Origin: Couchioplanes caeruleus | Lineage (GTDB): Bacteria > Actinomycetota > Actinomycetes > Mycobacteriales > Micromonosporaceae | DNA length: 64,000 nt | NCBI RefSeq assembly: GCF_023499255.1 | Contig: NZ_CP092183.1 | Coordinates: forward strand, 7,064,501-7,128,500 | Direction: 5' to 3' | Shown: positions 34,143-42,966 of the stretch, piece by piece | How the letters are laid out: every line of letters begins with the position of its first letter | Numbering within the stretch: position 1 is the stretch's first letter | Notes under the pieces: model-generated | Databases searched by the model: none | What the model was told of the DNA's origin: nothing | What the model saw: the letters and a program-made list of their open reading frames with translations, nothing else | Translations under genes and position numbers: made by a program

Positions 34143-36731
34143 GTGCAGCAGACCTCGGTTACCGAAGCCGTACCGGAGAGCCTGGATCCCGGGCCCGAGG
34201 GGCCGGGCCGCGGCGGGTTCGTCGCCGTCCTGCGCGGGCACCTCGATCTCTTCCTGAACGCCGGCTCGCTGATGGCCACGACGGCGCTCACCTCGCTGTT
34301 CGGGTTCGCGTACTGGTGGCTGGCCGCCCGTACCGCGCCGGCGGAGGCGGTCGGCCAGGCCTCCGCCGCGGTGTCCGCGATGACGCTGATCGGCACGATC
34401 GGGATGTTCGGCATGGGCACCATGCTGATCTCGGACCTGCCGTCGCTGCGGGGCCGCAAGTGGGAGCTGATCTCAACCTGCCTGCTCGTCGCGGGCAGCG
34501 CGGCCACGGTCGGCGGCCTGATCTATGTGGGGCTCGCGCACTGGGCGGTGCCCGGCCTGCGGGAGGCGCTGGGCGGCACCGCCGCGACCGTGCTGCTGGT
34601 CTTCGGCATCGCGCTGAACGCGATGACGCTGGTGCTGGACGAGGCGCTGGTCGGGCTCCTGCAGGGTCCCCTGCAGCTCATGCGCAACGCCTGGTTCTCC
34701 GTCGTCAAGCTGGTGCTGCTCGGGGTGCTGGCGCTGCTGCCACTCACCCTGGACGGCGGCGTGCTGCTGCTGACGTGGGTGGCCGGCATGGTGCTGTCGG
34801 TCGCGGTCCTGGGCCGCACGCTGCGGCGCAAGAACATGGTCGATTCCGTACGCCCCAGAGCGTCGCTGCTGCGCGGGCGCGGCCGGGCCACGTTCGACCA
34901 CAACCTGCTGAACCTGGCGACGTACCTGCCGCGGGCGGCGCTGCCGCTGGTGGTGACCGCCGTGCTGTCGGCGGAGGCGAACGCGTCCTTCTACACCGCC
35001 TTCATGGTGCTGTCGTTCCTGGCGATGGTTCCCGGCAACGTGGCGCTGACGTTGTTCGCGGTGGCCAGCGGCGACCGGGCGGCGTTGCGCTCGAAGGTGC
35101 GGATGGGCCTGCTCATCTGCCTCGGCGGCGGGCTGCCCGTGTCCCTGGTGGTCGCCGTCGGCGCCGACCGGATCATGTCGCTGTTCGGCGCGAGCTACGC
35201 CGAGTCGGCCGGTGCCGCGCTCACCATCCTGGCGCTGACGTACGTGCCGTTCGTCTTCCACCATTTCTTCCTGGCGATTTCCCGCGTGCAGGGCACCGTC
35301 CGCGGCGCCGGCATCTTCGCCGTCTTCGCCGGGGCCGCCGAGCTGCTCGCGGCCTGGTACGGCGGCAGCCGCGGCGACCTCACCGAGCTGGTCACCTGGG
35401 TGGCCGTGGTGATGGCGCTGGAGACCGTGCTGGTCGCCCCGACCGTGCTGCGGGTGGTCTTCGCCCGCGCCGCCCCCGAAGGAGACGTCGTGTCCACCAC
35501 CAGCCTCACGCTGCACGAGCGGGCGTGGCTGCCGCTCGAGTACATCCGCACCGTCGGACCGCTGACCGGGGTGACCGCCGAGCGGCTGCGGGCCGCGCTG
35601 ATCGGCCTGCACGCCGCGGACCCGACGCACCGGGCGGTGTCACGCCTGGACCGCAGCGGGGCGCGCTGGCTGCACATGGACGCGGAGGCGTTCGCCGGGT
35701 ACGTCCGCGAGGCCGTGACCGACCTGGGCGACGGCCCGGTCGACTTCGACGCGATGACCCGGCAGTTGCAGGCGGAGCCGCGCGGTCACCACCCGGTACG
35801 CATCCTGGCCGGCGGCGGGTACGTGGCGATGAAGGTGGCGCACGCGTACGGCGACGCCGGCCCGGTCAACACGCTGCTGCGCGAGCTGGTCCGCGCGGCC
35901 GGCGAGGAGCGCGCCGCGGCGATCGCCCCCTCGCGGCGGCACCGGTGGGCGCTGCCGAAGGCGTGGTGGAAGCAGTTCGGCACCAAGCCGGCACGGTGGA
36001 AGCAGGGGCTGAGCTTCGCCCGGCCGCCGCACCCGGAGGAGTCGGAGCTGCGCCCGTGGACGGCGGATCTGACCGTCGAGACGGCCCGGTCGGCGGAGGT
36101 GCTGGGCCGGATGCGGGTGTGGCGCGACGAGCACGCCCCGGGCGTGACGACCTCGGCGATCACCTTCGCCGCGTTCTCGGTCGCGTTGCGCGATCTGGGG
36201 CTGGACCCGGACCTGAGCGGCGGGACGTTCCTCGCGGACGCGCGGCGCTACCTCGACAAGGGCGTCAGCATCGACAGCAACTTCTGCATGGGCCCGTACC
36301 TGAGGCCCGAGGATCTGACCGACCCCCGGTCGATCCACACCACGCTGAAGGCGGAGCTGGCGACCGGCCGGATCCTGACGATGATGCTGCTGCGCGAGGG
36401 CAAGATCCTCGTCGCCGGGGCGCCCGGGATGCCGGACCCGTACCCGGCGGAGGCGCCGGCCCGGCCGCGGCCCCGGCTGACCTTCAGCAACCAGGGCCGC
36501 CACGACGTGCTCGCGGACCTGCCGTGGGCCGGCGACGCGGCGGGCCGGGTGAACCAGAGCGTGCCGACGCTGAACGGCCCCGAGGGCATCACGCTGACCA
36601 CCTCGGAGATGGGCGGTGTGCTGCACCTCGAGGCCACGTTCCACTCCTCGACGTACGACCCGGCCGTGGTGGCCCGGGCGCTTCGGCTGGTCTGCGCCGA
36701 CCCGGCCGCGCTGATCATGGCCGCGCGGTAG
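34143..36731 (+). CDS. Flippase (MATE/Wzx-like) fused to condensation-type acyltransferase
   Basis: An 862-residue protein. Residues about 25-440 form 12 or so membrane helices with the layout of MATE/Wzx polysaccharide or lipid flippases. After a short linker, residues about 450-862 resemble the chloramphenicol acetyltransferase/NRPS-condensation superfamily: H567-x3-D571 (AHAYGDAG) replaces HHxxxDG, followed by typical helical and strand segments (TFSNQG, LHLEATFHSSTYDP). At the junction an in-frame GTG (35490) is preceded by GAAGGAG at ideal spacing, so the acyltransferase may also be made alone. Start GTG 34143 is possibly leaderless. Likely makes and exports an acylated lipid or glycan. 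Confidence 0.82.
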   Translation: MQQTSVTEAVPESLDPGPEGPGRGGFVAVLRGHLDLFLNAGSLMATTALTSLFGFAYWWLAARTAPAEAVGQASAAVSAMTLIGTIGMFGMGTMLISDLPSLRGRKWELISTCLLVAGSAATVGGLIYVGLAHWAVPGLREALGGTAATVLLVFGIALNAMTLVLDEALVGLLQGPLQLMRNAWFSVVKLVLLGVLALLPLTLDGGVLLLTWVAGMVLSVAVLGRTLRRKNMVDSVRPRASLLRGRGRATFDHNLLNLATYLPRAALPLVVTAVLSAEANASFYTAFMVLSFLAMVPGNVALTLFAVASGDRAALRSKVRMGLLICLGGGLPVSLVVAVGADRIMSLFGASYAESAGAALTILALTYVPFVFHHFFLAISRVQGTVRGAGIFAVFAGAAELLAAWYGGSRGDLTELVTWVAVVMALETVLVAPTVLRVVFARAAPEGDVVSTTSLTLHERAWLPLEYIRTVGPLTGVTAERLRAALIGLHAADPTHRAVSRLDRSGARWLHMDAEAFAGYVREAVTDLGDGPVDFDAMTRQLQAEPRGHHPVRILAGGGYVAMKVAHAYGDAGPVNTLLRELVRAAGEERAAAIAPSRRHRWALPKAWWKQFGTKPARWKQGLSFARPPHPEESELRPWTADLTVETARSAEVLGRMRVWRDEHAPGVTTSAITFAAFSVALRDLGLDPDLSGGTFLADARRYLDKGVSIDSNFCMGPYLRPEDLTDPRSIHTTLKAELATGRILTMMLLREGKILVAGAPGMPDPYPAEAPARPRPRLTFSNQGRHDVLADLPWAGDAAGRVNQSVPTLNGPEGITLTTSEMGGVLHLEATFHSSTYDPAVVARALRLVCADPAALIMAAR
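35478..35492 (+). promoter_or_regulatory. Internal Shine-Dalgarno and GTG at domain junction
   Basis: GAAGGAG (35478-35484) lies 5 nt before an in-frame GTG (35490) that opens VSTTSLTLHERAW, exactly where the membrane part ends and the acyltransferase begins. This fits a second translation start or the remains of a once separate gene. Confidence 0.55.
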
Positions 36732-36741
36732 GGAGCGCCGC

Positions 36742-37185
36742 TCAGTAGCCCTTGAGGACCGGGAGCGTCAGCCAGAACGTCTTCGACTTCACGGCGTCGC
36801 TCTTGCAGTTGGTGTACGTGATCGTCGCCTCGATCGGCACGAAAGCCGTCCGGCCGTAGTGTGCGGTCACGTTCACAGCCGTCCGGTCGACGTGCCCGCC
36901 GCGCAGCGAGTCGCTCTGCGAGAAGGACGTGTACGTGCCCGTGTTGCTCGGGTAGGAGACGTCGACCTTGTCGCCCTCGACCCGCACCTCGGCGTCGCAG
37001 ATCTTCTTGCCGGTCGTCCAGTGCACGTTGACCCAGGTGGGCTTGTGCGGCTTCACGGCGTTCAGCCAGGTGGTGATCGGGGAGGGTCCACTTGCCGCCG
37101 CCTCGGCGGGCGTACCGGTCAGCGTCGTGGCCAGTCCGGCGGCCACGGCCACCGCGGCGACGGCGACCCGTCGGTTTTTGATCAT
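36742..37185 (-). CDS. Small secreted protein
   Basis: A 147-residue protein with a Sec signal peptide (MIKNRRVAVAAVAVAAGLATT, cleavage near AEA). The mature part (about 115 residues) is predicted beta-rich, with TWVNVHW, two Cys residues (CDAEV and TNCKSD) that may pair, and a KTFWLTLPVLKGY end. No family recognised. Its 3' end converges on the flippase fusion with 10 bp between stops. Confidence 0.8.
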   Translation of the reverse strand: MIKNRRVAVAAVAVAAGLATTLTGTPAEAAASGPSPITTWLNAVKPHKPTWVNVHWTTGKKICDAEVRVEGDKVDVSYPSNTGTYTSFSQSDSLRGGHVDRTAVNVTAHYGRTAFVPIEATITYTNCKSDAVKSKTFWLTLPVLKGY

Positions 37186-37215
37186 GCCTCAAGCGTACGG
37201 GCAAACCGGACTTTT

Positions 37216-37701
37216 TTATAGTTTTTGGTACATCACGTGCAATCCGACGAGGCCGTGCGACGTGGAGTCGAACGCCTCCGGGATGGTGGTCATGATCTCG
37301 AAGCCGAGCGACTTCCAGAGGTGCACCGCGGCGGTGTTTGTCTCGACCACGGCGTTGAACTGGATGCCGTGATAGCGCTCGGCGCGCGCCCAGCCGAGGA
37401 CGTGCTCGCCCAGCGCCCGGCCCACGCCGCGACCGTGCCGCTGCGGATCCACCATGAAGCTCGCCGTGGCGATGTGCGCGCCCCGGCCCGGCCTGTTCGG
37501 CCCCATCTTCGCGGAGCCCAGCACGTCGCCGCCGTCCACGGCGACCACGGTGCGGCCGGGTGGTCGCTCCATCCACAGCGCCCGCGCCTCGTCGCTGCCG
37601 AGCCCGAGCGGATACGCGTACGTCTCCCCCGCCTCGACGATGCGCGACCAGAACGGATGGATGGCCGGCCAGTCCCGGGCGGCCGCCTCACGAATCTCCA
37701 T
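37216..37701 (-). CDS. GNAT-family N-acetyltransferase
   Basis: A 161-residue GNAT enzyme of the phosphinothricin/RimI-like type: IREAAARDWPAIHPFW, GETYAYPLGL, ASFMVDPQRHGRGVGRALGEHVLGWA (acetyl-CoA site), ETNTAAVHLWKSLGFEIMTTIPEAF. ATG 37701 is preferred over ATG 37710 because GAGG precedes it. It follows the Lrp gene closely on the same strand (RBS inside the Lrp stop). Confidence 0.9.
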   Translation of the reverse strand: MEIREAAARDWPAIHPFWSRIVEAGETYAYPLGLGSDEARALWMERPPGRTVVAVDGGDVLGSAKMGPNRPGRGAHIATASFMVDPQRHGRGVGRALGEHVLGWARAERYHGIQFNAVVETNTAAVHLWKSLGFEIMTTIPEAFDSTSHGLVGLHVMYQKL

Positions 37702-37706
37702 GGGCC

Positions 37707-38177
37707 TCATTCTCGCGCGAGCGGGCTGATCCGGTCGTTGCGCAGATGCTCGTAGACCACGGAGGTCCGTACGTCCGCGACATGCGCGTGCTCGGTGAGC
37801 CGGTCGATGACGAAGGCATACAGGCTGTCGTTGTCGGGCACCGCCACGTGGATGAGGAAGTCCTCGGTGCCCGAGGTCACGAAGACGCCGAGAGTGTCCG
37901 GCAGCGCGGCCGCCCAGTTGCGGAACGCCTCGATGTTGCGGCGCGACGGCGGGCGGATCCGTACGGCGATCAGCGCCTGCACGGGCCGGCCGATGGCGGC
38001 GAGGTCGACGTTCAGGCTCGCGCCCCGGATGACGCCGCGCTCACGCAGGGCCCGCGTCCGGTCCAGCGCCGTGGTGGGCGCGACGCCGACCGCCGCGGCG
38101 ATGTCCCGGTTGGTACGCCGTGCATCCACCTGCAATTCCCGCAGGATCGCCGTATCAAGTTCGTCGAGAGCAGCCAT
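37707..38177 (-). CDS. Lrp/AsnC-family transcriptional regulator
   Basis: A 156-residue Lrp/AsnC regulator: HTH LDELDTAILRELQVDARRTNRDIAAAVGVAPTT and a C-terminal RAM domain (ALIAVRIRP, VFVTSGTEDFLIHVAVPD) that senses amino acids or related ligands. It is divergent from a DUF2000 gene across about 70 bp and upstream of a GNAT gene, so it likely regulates both. Confidence 0.93.
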   Translation of the reverse strand: MAALDELDTAILRELQVDARRTNRDIAAAVGVAPTTALDRTRALRERGVIRGASLNVDLAAIGRPVQALIAVRIRPPSRRNIEAFRNWAAALPDTLGVFVTSGTEDFLIHVAVPDNDSLYAFVIDRLTEHAHVADVRTSVVYEHLRNDRISPLARE

Positions 38178-38248
38178 AACGGCACCGTATCCGAATCAAG
38201 TACGAAACTATTGCCGTTGACCCGTTGCAATGCCTAGCTTTTTGCCTC

Positions 38249-38722
38249 ATGAGTGCCATTCATCAGGTCGGCTTCGAGCCGGACGAGATCCGCACCGACG
38301 AGCCCACCCGGGCGGCGCGGCTCAAGTGGGTGACCGTGGTCGACGAGGCGTTGCCCGCCGGCCGGGCCGTCAACGCCGCGATCTGCGTGGCCGCCGCGAC
38401 CGCGACCTCGGTCACCGGGCTGATCGGGCCGGACGCCAAGGACGCGGGCGGCTCGGTGCACCCGGGTCTGCCCTGGGCCGGTTGCACGGTGCTGGGGGCG
38501 CCGGCCGCGAAGCTGGCTGAGATCCGCGCGAAGGCGGTGGAGTCGCTGGGCGTCTTCGTCGCCGACATGCCCACGGACGGCCAGAGCACCCGCGTGTACG
38601 ACGAGTACCTGCAGCGGGTGGGCGAGACGGAGACGGCGGAGCTGGCGTACCACGCGATCAGCCTGGTCGGGCCACGGAACCGGATCGACAAGCTGGTGCA
38701 CCGGCTCGGCCTGCTCGGCTGA
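38249..38722 (+). CDS. DUF2000-family protein
   Basis: A 157-residue DUF2000 protein (KWVTVVDEALPAGRAVNAA, LIGPDAKDAGGSVHPGLPWAGCTVLGAP, VFVADMPTDGQSTRVYDEYLQRV). The family has a PTH2-like fold, and its function is not established. It starts at ATG 38249 with little leader. Divergent from the Lrp gene. Confidence 0.88.
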   Translation: MSAIHQVGFEPDEIRTDEPTRAARLKWVTVVDEALPAGRAVNAAICVAAATATSVTGLIGPDAKDAGGSVHPGLPWAGCTVLGAPAAKLAEIRAKAVESLGVFVADMPTDGQSTRVYDEYLQRVGETETAELAYHAISLVGPRNRIDKLVHRLGLLG

Positions 38723-38800
38723 TTTGCCGGATCAAATCACCTGGAACCGCTCGACGGGCCACGATAGGGACAGCACCGAAGTTCACGGAGGGGGACGGCC

Positions 38801-39142
38801 ATGTCGCTCAGCGCGGCCCACACGGCGGCGTTCCGCCGCGAAGTGCCCCAGGAGGGCCGGGTCTGGTCGATCCGGGACGCCGGCGGCTTCCCCGCGCCCC
38901 GGGCCGGCGACGGCAGCCGGGCCATGCCCTTCTGGTCCAAGCCGTCGCGGGCACAGCGGGTGGTGAGCGGCATCGAGGCGTACCAGGGTTTCGAGGTGGT
39001 CGAGATCCCGCTGCCGGAGTGGCTCGGCAGCTGGCTGCCCGGCCTGGGCCACGACGGCGTCCAGGTCGGGGTCAACTGGGCCGGCGCCCGGGCGACGGGT
39101 TACGACGTGGACCCGGCCCGGGTCTCCGCCTGGTTCGACTGA
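38801..39142 (+). CDS. DUF2750-family protein
   Basis: A 113-residue DUF2750 protein (VWSIRDAGGFPAP, GDGSRAMPFWSKPSRAQRV, YQGFEVVEIPLPEWLGSWLPGL, VGVNWAGARATGYDV). Function of the family is unknown. GGAGGGGG lies upstream of ATG 38801. Its last 43 bp overlap the 3' end of the convergent penicillin-binding protein gene. Confidence 0.88.
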   Translation: MSLSAAHTAAFRREVPQEGRVWSIRDAGGFPAPRAGDGSRAMPFWSKPSRAQRVVSGIEAYQGFEVVEIPLPEWLGSWLPGLGHDGVQVGVNWAGARATGYDVDPARVSAWFD

Positions 39143-41805
39143 CTCGGCTCCGGACTACCCGACGGCGTCACCGACGGGCTGGGGCTGGGCGACATTGACG
39201 GCGAGGGCGAAGGCGACGCTGTCAGCGCCTTCGACGCCACCGTCCGCTCCGGCAGGTCGAAGGCCCAGCCCTCGCTCTTCAGCCTCGGGATGAGCTTGCG
39301 CAGCGCGTCGACCGTCTGCGCCCGGTCGCCGCCGCCGTCGTGGACCAGCACCACCGCACGCGGCGCGAGCTGCTGCTCGATGCGCTCCGCGATGACGTCC
39401 GCGCCGGGCAGCAGCCAGTCGTCCGGGTCCACGACCCAGCCCAGCGGCGTGTGCCCGGCCTTGACGCCCTCCTTCGCCGAGTGGCCCCACGAGCCGTACG
39501 GCGCCCGGAAGAACGGCACCGTCACGCCCGGCGCGGCGGCCGCGATCGCCGCGTCCGTCCGCTCGATGTCGTCGCGGGCCGCCGCCGCGGAGACGGCCCC
39601 GAGGTCGTCGTGCTTCCACGAGTGGTTGCACAGCTCGTGACCCTCGGCGACGACGCGCCGGACCAGCTCCGGGTACCGCTGCACCTCCTCGCCGACCATG
39701 CAGAAGGTGGCCTTGATGCCGTACCGCGCCAGCAGCTCCAGCACCTGCGGCGTGTACTCGGACGGGCCGTCGTCGAACGTGAGGGCCAGCCGCTTGCCCT
39801 GTCCCGCGGTACGGACGACGACCAGGTTCGGCGCCTGCTTCTGCTGCCGGCCCTGCTTCTCACCCTGCTTCTGCACCGGTTCCGACGCGTGGACCTTGCC
39901 GGCGTCGCCGACATCCGTACGCCCGACGTTGGCGGCCGCGGGCAGCGGCACCACCGGCGAGCCGGCGAGCGCGGTCCGGGTGAAGTCCCGCCACAGCCGG
40001 GCCGGGATCGTCCGGCCCTCGATCGCCCTGCCCTCGGCGTCCCGGATCGGGCCGGGGCGGGACTTGCCGATCCAGACGGCCGTGGCTAGGTCCGGGGTGT
40101 ACCCGGCCATCCAGGCGTCCTGGTTGTCCCGGGTGTCCGCCCACTGCTGGGTGCCGGTCTTACCCGCCGCCGGGCGGCCCGGCCGGGCGCCGTCGGCGCG
40201 CAGCGTCGCGCTGAGCACCGACGTGACGTCCGCTGCCGCCGCCGGGTCGAGGACCGTACGGGCCTTGCGCGAGGCCGTCCAGAGCCGCTTGCCGCCCGCG
40301 TCCGTGGCCGACTCCACGAAGTGCCGCTCGTGGCGTACCCCGCCCGCGGCGAACGTGGCATAGACGGTGGCCAGGTCGGCGGGGGTCACGGCGTACCGGC
40401 CGATGGCGATGTCGGGGCGCGTCTTGCCGGGGCGCGGATCACCCTTCGCGTCGACGAGGGAGGGGGCACCCGCGTAGCGCTCGGAGATGCCCAGCTCGTG
40501 CGCCGCGTCCCGGACCGCCGTCGCGCCGATCTGCTCGGTCACCGCGTAGAACGGCGTGTTCAGCGACTCCATCATGGACTTCTTCAGCGTGCAGTCCGGG
40601 CACTGCAGGTCCTTCTGGTTCCGCAACGGCACGCCCAGCCGGCCCGGGAAGATCCGCGGTGAGCTGCCGTCCCAGCGGGAGTTCACGCCGATCCCCCGGC
40701 GCAGGGCGGCGGCGAGCACGACCGGCTTGAACGTGGACGCGGCCGGATGGGCGGCGGAGGCGTCGTCGAAGAAGCCCCGCCCCTGCCGGCCGCCGTAGTA
40801 CGCGCGTACCCCTCCGGTCCTCGGGTCGACCGCCACCAGCGCCGTCCGCAGGCCCTTCGGCTGCCCGGCCAGATGCCGGTTCACCTGGGCGACGGCGGCC
40901 CGCTGGGCAGCCGCGTCCAGGGTCGTCACCACCGACAGGCCCTGGGTGTGCAGTGCCTGCGGGGTCACGCCGTGCGCCGACAGTTCCCGCTCCACGCGGT
41001 CGATGACCATGCCGTCCGGGCCCGGGTTCTTCGCCGACGCCGGCAGCACCTTCGGGTACGTGACCTCGCCGCTGAGCCACCCCAGGTCGCGTTGCGCGCG
41101 GACGACCCAGTTCCACCGCCGGCGCGCCGCCTCGGCGTTGTTCGCGGGGTCGTACCCGTACGGATCCTTGATGACGGCGGCGAGCACCGCGCCCTGCGCC
41201 GCGGTGAGCCGGTCCGGGGTCACCCCGAAGTACGCGTGCGCCGCGGCCGCGATGCCCTGCGCGCCCCGGCCGTAGTAAATGGTGTTCAGATACCGCTCGA
41301 GGACCTGGTTCTTGGTGTACTTGCGCTCCAACTGGATCGCGAGCGCCATCTCCTTCGCCTTGCGCTCGACCGACACGTCCTGGGTGAGGAACGCGTTGCG
41401 GGCGTACTGCTGGGTGATCGTGGAGGCGCCCTCGCGGCTGCCGCGGGCGTCGGCCACCACCGCGCGCAGCACGCCGCGGACGGAGACACCGCCGTGGTCG
41501 TAGAAGTCACGGTCCTCGGCGGCCAGCACGGCCGAGCGCACGGCCTCCGGCACCGCCGACAGCGGCACGTCGCTGTGGTCGACGGTGCCCACCCGGGCGA
41601 GGATCGTCCGCCCGTCGGCGAAGTACAGCGTCGACGCCTGTGGCTCGACGGGAGCCGCCGGCAACGGCACGGATTCCACGTACGCCTCGGCGACCGCCGC
41701 ACCGGTGCCGCAGTAGAACACGACGATCACGAGCAGCCGGGTGAGCATGCGGCGCCAGAACCGTCGCCGCCGGTGCCGCGCGCGGTCAGGGATATCGGTG
41801 GTCAC
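39100..41805 (-). CDS. Penicillin-binding protein fused to NodB deacetylase
   Basis: A 901-residue three-enzyme chain. One membrane helix (about 20-42); GT51 transglycosylase with Glu97 in EDRDFYDHGG; penicillin-binding transpeptidase with STFK (357-360), SLN (414-416) and KTGT (549-552); a charged linker; then a CE4 polysaccharide deacetylase with TFDDGP (676-681), HSWKH (728-732) and RAPYG (767-771), and a Ser/Pro tail. All catalytic motifs are intact. It could polymerise and crosslink peptidoglycan outside the cell and N-deacetylate it, giving lysozyme resistance. Start GTG 41805; a GTG at 41877 is less likely. Confidence 0.92.
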   Translation of the reverse strand: MTTDIPDRARHRRRRFWRRMLTRLLVIVVFYCGTGAAVAEAYVESVPLPAAPVEPQASTLYFADGRTILARVGTVDHSDVPLSAVPEAVRSAVLAAEDRDFYDHGGVSVRGVLRAVVADARGSREGASTITQQYARNAFLTQDVSVERKAKEMALAIQLERKYTKNQVLERYLNTIYYGRGAQGIAAAAHAYFGVTPDRLTAAQGAVLAAVIKDPYGYDPANNAEAARRRWNWVVRAQRDLGWLSGEVTYPKVLPASAKNPGPDGMVIDRVERELSAHGVTPQALHTQGLSVVTTLDAAAQRAAVAQVNRHLAGQPKGLRTALVAVDPRTGGVRAYYGGRQGRGFFDDASAAHPAASTFKPVVLAAALRRGIGVNSRWDGSSPRIFPGRLGVPLRNQKDLQCPDCTLKKSMMESLNTPFYAVTEQIGATAVRDAAHELGISERYAGAPSLVDAKGDPRPGKTRPDIAIGRYAVTPADLATVYATFAAGGVRHERHFVESATDAGGKRLWTASRKARTVLDPAAAADVTSVLSATLRADGARPGRPAAGKTGTQQWADTRDNQDAWMAGYTPDLATAVWIGKSRPGPIRDAEGRAIEGRTIPARLWRDFTRTALAGSPVVPLPAAANVGRTDVGDAGKVHASEPVQKQGEKQGRQQKQAPNLVVVRTAGQGKRLALTFDDGPSEYTPQVLELLARYGIKATFCMVGEEVQRYPELVRRVVAEGHELCNHSWKHDDLGAVSAAAARDDIERTDAAIAAAAPGVTVPFFRAPYGSWGHSAKEGVKAGHTPLGWVVDPDDWLLPGADVIAERIEQQLAPRAVVLVHDGGGDRAQTVDALRKLIPRLKSEGWAFDLPERTVASKALTASPSPSPSMSPSPSPSVTPSGSPEPSQSNQAETRAGSTS

Positions 41806-41932
41806 AAATACGGGACGGAACGACGCCCGACTATGTTGTACGAGATCGACGACTACTTTGCGTGCCCGGCCGTGCACTATTTCTCGACGCGCAGTGACCT
41901 GCTGTTTCGGGAACGGCGCCCGGGCCCGGTAT

Positions 41933-41944
41933 GAGACATGTCTC
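41933..41944. promoter_or_regulatory. Palindrome in nested repeats upstream of response regulator
   Basis: GAGACATGTCTC is a perfect 12-bp palindrome lying inside a wider inverted repeat CGGGAACG (41908-41915) / CGTTCCCG (41944-41951). It is about 85-120 bp before the response regulator start and 130 bp from the divergent PBP start, so it may be an operator for either gene. Confidence 0.45.
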
Positions 41945-42029
41945 GTTCCCGGGGGATTTCATACCTCCCGGATGTAGTACTTCCCCGCGGCGAACCCTAT
42001 GCTTGCCGCACTGCAAACAAGGGGGCTCC

Positions 42030-42461
42030 GTGCGCACGCTCGACATCCTCGTCGTCGACGACGACGACGCCGACGCCTTCATGATCTCGGAGGCGCTCGA
42101 GAGCTCCGAGACGCACACCACGGTCAACCGGGTGTCCGACGGCCGCGAGGCGCTGGACTACCTGCTGCGCGAGGCGCCGTACCAGGACGCGCACCGGCCC
42201 GACCTGATCCTGCTCGACCTCAACATGCCGCGCATGGACGGCCGGGAGACCCTCGCCGCGATCAAGACCGACGACCGGCTCAAGGCGATCCCGGTGGTCA
42301 TCCTGACCACCTCCGGCGCGCCGCCGGACATCGTGGCCAGCTACCAGCACCGGGCGAACGCGTACGTGACGAAGCCGTTCGAGCTGGACGACTTCGAGGC
42401 GACCGTCCGGACGATCGACCGCTTCTACCGCGAGGTCGCCGTCCTGCCGCCGGCCGACTGA
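42030..42461 (+). CDS. Stand-alone response regulator (Rcp1-like)
   Basis: A 143-residue single-domain receiver: acidic pocket DDDDAD at the start, phosphoacceptor Asp in LILLDLNMPRMDGRE, Thr/Ser in VVILTTSG and Lys in YVTKPFEL. There is no output domain. AAGGGGG lies 5 nt before GTG 42030. Such Rcp1-type regulators pair with phytochrome-like or other sensor kinases; no kinase is adjacent. A PRC-barrel-like gene follows by 38 bp. Confidence 0.92.
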   Translation: MRTLDILVVDDDDADAFMISEALESSETHTTVNRVSDGREALDYLLREAPYQDAHRPDLILLDLNMPRMDGRETLAAIKTDDRLKAIPVVILTTSGAPPDIVASYQHRANAYVTKPFELDDFEATVRTIDRFYREVAVLPPAD

Positions 42462-42499
42462 CGGTTACCCACCGGACCCGCCGGGGTACGTCACCAGGC

Positions 42500-42844
42500 A
42501 TGTCCGACACCGACACCGCCCCTGAGGACCTCGGGGCCCCGCAGTCCTTCCTCGTCCTGTCCGACGGCACGCCGGTCTACGACCGCGCGGGCGACAAGGC
42601 CGGTACGGTCGCCCACGTCCTGTCCGACGACCGCGACGAGATCTTCCAAGGCCTGGTTCTGGACACGCCACAGGGCCATCGGTACGCGGCCGCCGCGCAG
42701 ATCGACGGCCTGTTCGAGCACGGCGTGATCGTCGCGGTGCCGGCCGCGCAGCTCCCCGAGCCGGCCGAGGACGCCACGGCGGACGACGACTCGCTCACCG
42801 ACGGGCTGCGCCGCGCCTGGAAGTGGCTCGTCGAGCCCAAGTAG
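42500..42844 (+). CDS. PRC-barrel-like protein
   Basis: A 114-residue protein whose middle (VLSDGTPVYDRAGDKAGTVAHVLSDDRDEIFQGLVLDT, shown here as three short strands) fits a PRC-barrel beta fold. A C-terminal helix LTDGLRRAWKWLVEPK is amphipathic. It follows the response regulator and is ended by a strong hairpin. Role unknown; PRC-barrel proteins often bind RNA or photosystem/ribosome-type partners. Confidence 0.7.
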   Translation: MSDTDTAPEDLGAPQSFLVLSDGTPVYDRAGDKAGTVAHVLSDDRDEIFQGLVLDTPQGHRYAAAAQIDGLFEHGVIVAVPAAQLPEPAEDATADDDSLTDGLRRAWKWLVEPK

Positions 42845-42856
42845 GGCCACCTGCTC

Positions 42857-42896
42857 GCGGGTGGCGGCGGGGGAACACTCCCGCACCGCCACCCGC
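42857..42896 (+). terminator. Hairpin terminator after PRC-barrel gene
   Basis: GCGGGTGGCGG with CGGG on the left pairs with CCCG and CCGCCACCCGC on the right, separated by a short loop. It starts 13 bp after the stop of the PRC-barrel-like gene and lies before the AfsR-type gene. Confidence 0.65.
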
Positions 42897-42966
42897 CCCC
42901 GTGACATCGAGCCGGGCGAATACTGCCCGCTTACGCTGAAATCCGGATTGATGAAGACTGAAACCC

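Noticed and set aside
41833..41934. A 33-residue open frame between the PBP fusion and the response regulator
   Set aside because: No ribosome-binding site; it overlaps the palindromic regulatory region and has no motif.
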